A DNA stretch of 64,000 nt from NCBI GenBank assembly GCA_947632155.1, contig CANROF010000001.1, positions 1-64,000 on the forward strand. Reading direction: 5' to 3'. The notes beneath the pieces were generated by a model that worked only from the letters and a program-made list of their open reading frames with translations, was not told the DNA's origin and searched no databases. Below, piece after piece: positions 58,442-64,000 of the stretch; the first letter of the stretch is position 1; the number at the start of each line of letters is the position of its first letter. This DNA comes from an uncultured Oscillospiraceae bacterium. GTDB taxonomy: Bacteria > Bacillota > Clostridia > Oscillospirales > Oscillospiraceae. Made by a program: the position numbers and the translations under genes.

Positions 58442-59902
58442 GTGAGAGGCCGTCTTCGCGGAATCTTCGTCAAAAACTTCATAACCGTGGCGCTGCTCTT
58501 TTGCCTGAGCTTCGTTATCCTGGGCGCGGCCTTCGCCGGGATGAGCTACAGCTTCGTCCGCCGGGAGCGGGCCCAGGCCATGCTGGAGTCCGCCGGGACC
58601 GCGGGAGTGGTCCTGCGCTCCTTCGCCCAACAGTGGCAGACGGACTACGACGACATAAACATGCGCGGGGCCCTGTCCTGGATCTCCAGCATGGCGGGCT
58701 ATCACATCATGGTCACCGACGGCCAGGGGAGCATCCTCAACTGCTCGGACGCCGAGGCCAACTGCCCCCATTACGGCATGTCCGTCCCCGCCGGCGTGGT
58801 GTCCGCCGTCAACCGGGAGGGGTCGTATCAGGCCATCACCACCCTGGGCGGGGCCTTTGACGCCCCCAGATTCGTGGTGGGCATACCGCTTCCCGCCGGG
58901 TCGCGCCCCGGGTATCTCTTCGTCTCCGACGAGGCGGGGCGGATAAGCGGCGTGTGGCTGAGCTTCGCCCGGATCTTCCTGGCCGCGGCGCTGGCGGTGG
59001 TGGCGCTGAGCTTCGCCGTGGCGTTTTTCGTGGTGCGAAAGCTCTCCCGGCCCATCAAGGAGATGTCCGACGCCGCCCGCAGCTACAGCCGCGGCGACTT
59101 CACCCCCCGGGTCCACACCGACGGCAACGACGAGGTGGCGCAGCTCGCGGAGGCCTTCAACGTCATGGCCGACTCCTTGGAGCGCAGCGAGCGCGGCCGC
59201 CGGGAGTTCATCGCCAACGTCTCCCACGAGCTGAAGACCCCCATGACCACCATCTCCGGCTTTGTTGACGGCATCATCGACGGCGCCGTCCCGCCGGAGC
59301 GGGAACGGGAGTACCTCCAGATCATCTCCTCCGAGACAAAGCGCCTCTCCCGGCTCATCCGGGGGATGCTGGACATGTCCCAGCTCCAGTCCTTGACGCC
59401 CATGGAGCTGTCCAGCCGCTCCTTCAACCTCACGGAGGTCATCTGCCAGTCGCTCATAAGCCTGGAGCAGAAGATCACCGACCGGGGCCTGGACGTGGAC
59501 ACGGCCCTGCCGGAGGAGCCCATCTTCGCCGTGGGCGACGGGGACGCCATCACCCAGGTGGTCCACAATCTCCTGGACAACGCCGCCAAGTTCTCCGCCC
59601 CCGGCACCGTCATCACCGTGAAGCTCTGGCGGGAGGAGGGCCGGGCCTACGTCTCCGTGGCCAACCGGGGCGACACCATCCCCAAGGAGGAGCTGCCCCT
59701 CATCTTCGAGCGCTTCCACAAGACCGACCGCTCCCGCAGCCAGGACCGGGACGGCGTGGGACTGGGGCTCTATATCGTCAAGACCATCCTGGACAGCCAC
59801 GGCGGGAACATCTACGTCACCAGCCGCGACGGGCTCACCACCTTCTCTTTTGACTTGAAGCTGGCAAAACCAAGGCCGGAAAAGCCGGAAAATGACGGAT
59901 GA
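58442..59902 (+). CDS. HAMP-type sensor histidine kinase
   Basis: A 486-residue kinase. Helix 1 at about 13-33, extracellular domain about 35-170, helix 2 at about 175-197, HAMP 198-250, HisKA with His262 in FIANVSHELKTPMTTISG, and an ATPase domain with N-box VVHNLLDNAAKFS, G1/F-box LIFERFHKTDRSRSQDRDGV and G2 GLGLYIVK. GTG start, RBS AAGGAGGGG. It pairs with the preceding regulator; the ligand of its sensor domain is unknown. Confidence 0.95.
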   Translation: MRGRLRGIFVKNFITVALLFCLSFVILGAAFAGMSYSFVRRERAQAMLESAGTAGVVLRSFAQQWQTDYDDINMRGALSWISSMAGYHIMVTDGQGSILNCSDAEANCPHYGMSVPAGVVSAVNREGSYQAITTLGGAFDAPRFVVGIPLPAGSRPGYLFVSDEAGRISGVWLSFARIFLAAALAVVALSFAVAFFVVRKLSRPIKEMSDAARSYSRGDFTPRVHTDGNDEVAQLAEAFNVMADSLERSERGRREFIANVSHELKTPMTTISGFVDGIIDGAVPPEREREYLQIISSETKRLSRLIRGMLDMSQLQSLTPMELSSRSFNLTEVICQSLISLEQKITDRGLDVDTALPEEPIFAVGDGDAITQVVHNLLDNAAKFSAPGTVITVKLWREEGRAYVSVANRGDTIPKEELPLIFERFHKTDRSRSQDRDGVGLGLYIVKTILDSHGGNIYVTSRDGLTTFSFDLKLAKPRPEKPENDG

Positions 59903-60100
59903 CGGTGGAAAAAGTTCACTTTGTTTACAAAACATAAACAGTTTATTAACACACTTATTCCTTTTATACTATACAATATAATCGAAGCGATTCTCCGACA
60001 GCCGGTGATAGTCCCCAATATTGCCGCGCTGTCCGCTTCGGCGGATCTCTCCCAATCCGTCTCTCAGCGCAAGCTGAGCGTTTCTCCCTCATTTTTGGCG

Positions 60101-60132
60101 GAAATGCCCCGTCCCACAGGACGGGGCATTTC
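60101..60132 (+). terminator. Hairpin downstream of the two-component operon
   Basis: GAAATGCCCCGTCC pairs with GGACGGGGCATTTC, 5 bp before repeat copy 5. The stretch 59903-60100 holds no gene I can support. Confidence 0.7.
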
Positions 60133-60136
60133 ACTT

Positions 60137-60334
60137 TGTCGAAAAAGCCCTGGCGGGCTTTTTCGACAGGGGGAACGTGCGGGAAATTTTTCTGAATTTT
60201 GCGAAATTCAGAATATTTTCCCTGCTGTTTTGCTCCGCGCACGGCCCGTAGGGCCGTACACTCCGCAAAACAAAAGGTATTTTTTCCGACGCGCATGTCG
60301 TCGGAAAAAATATTGAATTTGATTTTTTTGACAA
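60137..60334 (+). repeat. Four-hairpin dispersed repeat (family 1), copy 5
   Basis: Plus-strand order: stem i TGTCGAAAAAGCCC/GGGCTTTTTCGACA; linker GGGGAACGTGCGGG; stem ii AAATTTTTCTGAATT with complement; stem iii TGTTTTGC/GCAAAACA around ACGGCCCGTAGGGCCGT; stem iv TTTTTTCCGACG/CGTCGGAAAAAA with a CGCATGT loop; then AATATTGAATTTGA. Closest to copy 2. Confidence 0.93.
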
Positions 60335-60364
60335 GATGAACTGCCCTGGCGGCGGGATTTTGCG

Positions 60365-60393
60365 TTGCAAAATGGGCGGGAATGTGGTATTCT
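60365..60393 (+). promoter_or_regulatory. Promoter of the GH3 gene
   Basis: TTGCAA, 17-bp spacer, TATTCT, 30 bp before the ATG. Confidence 0.5.
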
Positions 60394-60423
60394 TTATCAT
60401 TATTATTTTTTGGAGGTTTTGCT

Positions 60424-62526
60424 ATGACGAGAGCGGAAGCGCGGGAAAAGGCGCGGGCGCTGGTGGCGCGGATGACGGTGGAGGAGCGGGCCGGGCAGCT
60501 CCGGTATGACGCCCCGGCCATCCCGCGTCTGGGCGTCCCGGCCTACAACTGGTGGAGCGAGGCCCTTCACGGCGTGGCGCGGGCCGGGCAGGCCACGGTC
60601 TTCCCCCAGGCCATCGGCCTCGGGGCGGCCTGGGACCCGGAGCTCCTGCGCTCCGAGGCGGAGGTCATCGGCCTGGAGGGCCGGGCGAAATACAACGCCG
60701 CCTGCGCCCACGGCGACAGGGACATCTATAAGGGCCTGACCTTCTGGTCCCCCAACGTCAACATTTTCCGGGACCCCCGCTGGGGCCGCGGCCACGAGAC
60801 TTACGGCGAGGACCCGTACCTGACGGCCCGCCTGGGCGCGGCCTTCGTCCGGGGCCTGCAGGGGGAGGGGGAGACTATGCGGGCCGCCGCCTGTGCCAAG
60901 CACTTCGCCGTCCACTCCGGCCCGGAGGGGGAGCGCCACCGGTTTGACGCCCGCGTCTCCAAAAAGGACATGGCGGAGACATACCTGCCGGCCTTCGAGG
61001 CGCTGGTGCGCGAGGCGAAGGTGGAGGCGGTGATGGGCGCCTACAACCGGGTGAACGGCGAACCGGCCTGCGCCAGCGCGGTCTTGCAGGAAAAGCTCCG
61101 GGGCGAGTGGGGCTTTGAGGGCCACTTTGTCTCCGACTGCTGGGCCATCCGGGACTTCTTCACCGGCCACGGCGTGGCGAAGGACGCGGTGGAGGCGGCG
61201 GCTCTGGCGGTGAACCGGGGCTGCGACCTCAACTGCGGCAGCACCTACGCCTTTATGATGAAGGCTTACGAGGAGGGGCTTGTCTCCGAGGCGACCATCA
61301 CCGAGGCCGCCGTCCGGCTCTTCACCACCCGCTTCATGCTGGGCCTTTTTGACGGCAGCGAATATGACAGCGTGCCCATAACCGCCGTGGAGGCCCCGGA
61401 GCACCTGAAGCTGGCGGAAAAGGCGGCGCTGGAGAGCGCGGTGCTCCTTAAAAACGACGGGCTCCTGCCCCTGGATAAGTCGAAGATCAGGACCCTGGCG
61501 GTCATCGGCCCCAACGCCGACAACCGGAACGCCCTGGTGGGCAACTATTACGGCAGCGCCTCCCGCTATTGGACGGTGCAGGAGGGGATCCTGGACTACC
61601 TGGAGGGCAGCGGCGTCCGGGTGCTGACCGCCGCGGGCTGTCATCTTTACAAGGACCGCTGCGAGTCCCTGGGCCGCCCCGGCGACAGGCTGGCGGAGGC
61701 CGCCGCCGTTGCCGAGGCCAGCGACGCGGTGATCCTGTGCGTGGGCCTCGACAGGACCCTGGAGGGCGAGCAGGGCGACGCCTCCAACAGCGACGCCTCC
61801 GGCGACAGGCGGGATCTGGCGCTTCCGGAGCCCCAGCGCTCGCTCATGGAGGCCGTGGCGAAAACCGGCAAGCCCACGGTGGTGTGCCTCATGGCGGGCA
61901 GCGACGTGGACCTCGGCTACGCCCGGGACCATTTCGATGCCATCCTGGACCTGTGGTATCCGGGTGCGGAGGGCGGTAAAGCCGCGGCGAAGCTCCTGTT
62001 CGGGGAAGTCTCCCCCTCCGGCAAGCTGCCCGTGACGTTTTACGAGTCCGTTGACGACCTCCCGGCCTTCGAGGACTACTCCATGGCCCGCCGGACCTAC
62101 CGCTATATGGAGGTCCCGGCCCAGTATCCCTTCGGCTTCGGCCTCACCTACTCCGACGTCCGGGTGACGGCGGCGGAGCTGGAGGAGCGCGGTGAGGGCC
62201 TTGAGGCCCGCGTCACGGTGGAAAACCTGGGACCGCGGGACACCGGCGACGTGGTGCAGATCTACGTCCGGTGCGAGGACTCCGATCTTTCGCCCCGCAA
62301 CCCGTCCCTCTGCGCCTTCCGGCGCGTCTGGCTGAAGGCCGGCGAGGCCGGGACGCTCACGATTCCCATCTCCCATGACGCCCTGACGGTGGTGGACGGC
62401 GACGGCCGGCGCGTCGTGGACGGCAGGACCTTCACCTTCCACCTGGGCACCTCCCAGCCCGACGAAAAGAGCCGCCAGCTCACCGGATACGCCCCCCTGC
62501 GCGTGACGTATACCGCCGCCCCATGA
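60424..62526 (+). CDS. Glycoside hydrolase family 3 (beta-glucosidase/beta-xylosidase type)
   Basis: A 700-residue cytosolic enzyme without a signal peptide. N-terminal barrel with FWSPNVNIFRDPRWGRGHET and the nucleophile Asp238 in GHFVSDCWAI; KHFAVHSGPEGERH is a substrate-binding block. The middle alpha/beta sandwich has LAVIGPNADNRNALVGNYYG, and the C-terminal fibronectin-III-like domain includes YPFGFGLTYSDV. It removes terminal beta-linked sugars from imported oligosaccharides; glucose versus xylose cannot be decided by eye. RBS TTGGAGG. Confidence 0.93.
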   Translation: MTRAEAREKARALVARMTVEERAGQLRYDAPAIPRLGVPAYNWWSEALHGVARAGQATVFPQAIGLGAAWDPELLRSEAEVIGLEGRAKYNAACAHGDRDIYKGLTFWSPNVNIFRDPRWGRGHETYGEDPYLTARLGAAFVRGLQGEGETMRAAACAKHFAVHSGPEGERHRFDARVSKKDMAETYLPAFEALVREAKVEAVMGAYNRVNGEPACASAVLQEKLRGEWGFEGHFVSDCWAIRDFFTGHGVAKDAVEAAALAVNRGCDLNCGSTYAFMMKAYEEGLVSEATITEAAVRLFTTRFMLGLFDGSEYDSVPITAVEAPEHLKLAEKAALESAVLLKNDGLLPLDKSKIRTLAVIGPNADNRNALVGNYYGSASRYWTVQEGILDYLEGSGVRVLTAAGCHLYKDRCESLGRPGDRLAEAAAVAEASDAVILCVGLDRTLEGEQGDASNSDASGDRRDLALPEPQRSLMEAVAKTGKPTVVCLMAGSDVDLGYARDHFDAILDLWYPGAEGGKAAAKLLFGEVSPSGKLPVTFYESVDDLPAFEDYSMARRTYRYMEVPAQYPFGFGLTYSDVRVTAAELEERGEGLEARVTVENLGPRDTGDVVQIYVRCEDSDLSPRNPSLCAFRRVWLKAGEAGTLTIPISHDALTVVDGDGRRVVDGRTFTFHLGTSQPDEKSRQLTGYAPLRVTYTAAP

Positions 62527-62563
62527 CCCCCCCGGCCCGCCGAGGCCCGGGACGGGAAGGCGC

Positions 62564-62593
62564 TTGACAAGCCCTCGTCCCGTCTGGTACAAT
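62564..62593 (+). promoter_or_regulatory. Promoter of the ferredoxin gene
   Basis: TTGACA, 18-bp spacer, TACAAT, 53 bp before the ATG. Confidence 0.65.
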
Positions 62594-62646
62594 TTCACTA
62601 AATAAGTCAAGAGACGCGAAATGCTTTCAAACCGGGGGGATACAAA

Positions 62647-63339
62647 ATGATTCGAAGGATCGTCAAGATCGACGGGGAACGGTGCAGCGGCTGCGGCCTC
62701 TGCGCGGACGCCTGCCACGAGGGGGCCATCGGCATCGTGGACGGCAAGGCGAGGCTGCTGCGGGAGGACTACTGCGACGGGCTTGGCGACTGTCTGCCCG
62801 CCTGTCCGGCGGGGGCCATCTCCTTTGAGGAGCGGGAGGCCCCGGCATACGACGAGGCGGCGGTACAGGCGTCCAAGCGAAATAAGGCCGCGAAAATGCC
62901 GCCCCTCGGCTGTCCCGGAGCCGCTTCAAGGGCGCTCCGCCGTGAGGAATCCCGGGCGGAAGCCGCCGCGGTCCCCAGCCGCCTTTCCCAGTGGCCGGTG
63001 CAGATCAAGCTGGCCCCCGTGACGGCGCCGTATTTTGACGGCGCGGATCTGCTGGTCGCCGCCGACTGCGCCGCCTACGCCTACGGGAACTTCCACAACG
63101 ATTTCATCAAAAACAGAATCACCCTGATCGGCTGCCCAAAGCTGGACGCGGTGGACTACGCCGAGAAGCTGACGCGGATCCTGGCGGGGAACCGCGTCCG
63201 GAGCGTGACGGTGGTCCGCATGGAGGTGCCGTGCTGCGGCGGCATCGAAAACGCCGTGAAGCGTGCGGTCCAGGCCGCCGGGGAGGTCGTCCCGTGGAGC
63301 GTCGTGACGCTCTCCACGGACGGACGCATCGTCGAATAG
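62647..63339 (+). CDS. 4Fe-4S ferredoxin-domain protein
   Basis: A 230-residue iron-sulfur protein. Two cluster motifs near the N-terminus: CSGCGLCADACHEGAIGI (CxxCxxCxxxC) and a looser CDGLGDCLPACPAGAI (about 45-60). After a linker, a C-terminal domain of about 120 residues (SQWPVQIKLAPVTAPYFDGA, ADCAAYAYGNFHNDFIKN, ITLIGCPKLDAVDYAEKL, EVPCCGGIENAV) contains more cysteines and occurs as a conserved unit in anaerobe ferredoxins of unknown partner. Likely an electron carrier in anaerobic metabolism; role inferred. RBS GGGGGG. Confidence 0.85.
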   Translation: MIRRIVKIDGERCSGCGLCADACHEGAIGIVDGKARLLREDYCDGLGDCLPACPAGAISFEEREAPAYDEAAVQASKRNKAAKMPPLGCPGAASRALRREESRAEAAAVPSRLSQWPVQIKLAPVTAPYFDGADLLVAADCAAYAYGNFHNDFIKNRITLIGCPKLDAVDYAEKLTRILAGNRVRSVTVVRMEVPCCGGIENAVKRAVQAAGEVVPWSVVTLSTDGRIVE

Positions 63340-63399
63340 CGCTCCGCGCCTCCGGCGGCGCTTATGCGCCCACGCATGTCCCCGCGGCGAGAAAACCTG

Positions 63400-63428
63400 T
63401 TGCAAAATCAGCCTGAAGATGTTATAAT
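63400..63428 (+). promoter_or_regulatory. Promoter of murA
   Basis: TTGCAA, 17-bp spacer, TATAAT, 111 bp before the start codon. A second TATAAT at 63485-63490 has a poorly spaced -35. Confidence 0.7.
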
Positions 63429-63538
63429 TGGAAAGGCGCGGAATAATAAAATTCTGGGGGCGGAATTTACCGCGTTTTTGGCGGGTATAATGAATATGCC
63501 CCCGCGCCGGTACAAAAGAAATTCAGGAAGGTGAGCCT

Positions 63539-64000
63539 TTGACAAAGTACGTTATCAAAGGTGGGAAGCCGCTCAACGGCGAGATCGAGATAAGCGGCGC
63601 GAAAAACGCCGCCGTGGCCATCATACCCGCCGCCATGCTGGTGGACGGGTCCTGCCGTATTGAAAATATCCCCCAAATTTCCGATGTCACCATGCTCCTC
63701 AACATCCTCCGGCGCATGGGCGCCCAGGTGAGGACCGTGGACAGGCACACCATGGACATCGACTGCTCCGGCGTGCGCCGCGCCAACGCCGATTTTGACA
63801 TGATGACCCGCATCCGGGCCTCCTATTACCTCATCGGCGCGCTCCTGGGCCGCTTCGGCGAGGCCGTGGTGGCCATGCCCGGCGGGTGCAATTTCGGCTC
63901 CGTGCGGCCCATCGACCAGCACGTCAAGGGCTTTATCGCCATGGGCGCCCAGGTGGACGTCCGGAACGGCACCGTCATCGCCAGGGTCCCGGAGGGGCGT
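63539..64000 (+). CDS. murA: UDP-N-acetylglucosamine 1-carboxyvinyltransferase, 5' part (truncated by window edge)
   Basis: The first 154 residues of MurA. TTG start with AGGAAGGTGA upstream. MTKYVIKGGKPLNGEIEISG and AKNAAVAIIPAAMLV contain the conserved Lys22-Asn23; MPGGCNFGSVRPIDQHVKGF contains Cys117, the residue attacked by fosfomycin in most MurA enzymes. It transfers enolpyruvate from PEP to UDP-GlcNAc, the first step of peptidoglycan synthesis. The gene runs off the right edge. Whether it is MurAA or MurAB cannot be told from this part. Confidence 0.93.
   Translation, partial: MTKYVIKGGKPLNGEIEISGAKNAAVAIIPAAMLVDGSCRIENIPQISDVTMLLNILRRMGAQVRTVDRHTMDIDCSGVRRANADFDMMTRIRASYYLIGALLGRFGEAVVAMPGGCNFGSVRPIDQHVKGFIAMGAQVDVRNGTVIARVPEGR

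Noticed and set aside
60403..62718. A 771-codon open frame on the minus strand across the GH3 gene
   Set aside because: Shadow of the GH3 gene: no RBS, no family motif, and it runs across the ferredoxin start.

Overview
The window looks like chromosome of a GC-rich Gram-positive member of the class Clostridia, most likely an Oscillospiraceae-type gut anaerobe. This is inferred from gene content and style: a ThiT thiamine transporter under a TPP riboswitch, class 1B PyrD/PyrK, PyrBI, an S-layer-homology protein, LytTR and GHKL regulators, an RsgI-like anti-sigma factor, clean sigma-A promoters (TTGACA-17-TATAAT type) and strong GGAGG ribosome binding sites. No tRNA, rRNA or CRISPR array was seen. 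Most of the DNA is ordinary core genome; the unusual content is in the spaces between genes.

Layout. 1-900: tail of an IS1182-like transposase and a duplicated 320-bp intergenic unit. 0.9-3.7 kb: two flavoproteins (minus). 4.3-5.2 kb: rplM-rpsI. 5.3-10.5 kb: repeat-rich lipoprotein, alpha/beta hydrolase, plsY and an MGDG-synthase-type glycosyltransferase. 10.55-10.94 kb: a compact type I toxin-antitoxin locus. 11-16 kb: murC, CCA-adding enzyme, pepF. 16.2-22.4 kb: LytTR regulator, SLH-domain surface protein, HtrA protease. 22.6-30.5 kb: uvrA and two overlapping ATPase-permease fusion ABC transporters. 30.5-37 kb: CBS protein, mnmG, polysaccharide deacetylase, MATE exporter, membrane-anchored XRE regulator. 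37.3-44 kb: pyrimidine operon pyrC-K-D-F-HAD-(decayed HIT gene)-E-B-I on the minus strand. 44.4-49.4 kb: SCP2-like/aminotransferase pair, riboswitch-controlled thiT, radical SAM protein, hydroxyacid dehydrogenase. 49.6-52 kb: ECF sigma factor with an RsgI-like, four-PepSY partner. 52-55 kb: rpsO, pnp. 55.4-63.3 kb: serine recombinase, GHKL kinase, OmpR-type two-component system, GH3 glycosidase, ferredoxin. 63.5 kb to the edge: start of murA.

The most unusual signal is a set of dispersed intergenic repeats. One family (five copies, about 190-200 bp) is four consecutive hairpins. A second (two copies, about 310-330 bp) is another multi-hairpin block. A third is a family of about 155-bp TA-flanked MITEs. 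In all three, loops and linkers are conserved between copies while the two arms of a stem change together, so pairing survives and sequence does not. Several copies abut or overwrite gene 3' ends: a repeat supplies the last codons and stop of the D-hydroxyacid dehydrogenase and of the first flavoprotein, and probably of pepF.

The other compact system is the type I toxin-antitoxin locus at 10.55-10.94 kb: a 34-residue hydrophobic peptide with its Shine-Dalgarno in a hairpin, and a convergent antisense RNA with its own consensus promoter overlapping the toxin 3' end.

Limits: all assignments come from reading sequence and translations. No database or folding program was used, so family names are recognition calls, and transcript ends, hairpins and promoters are predictions.
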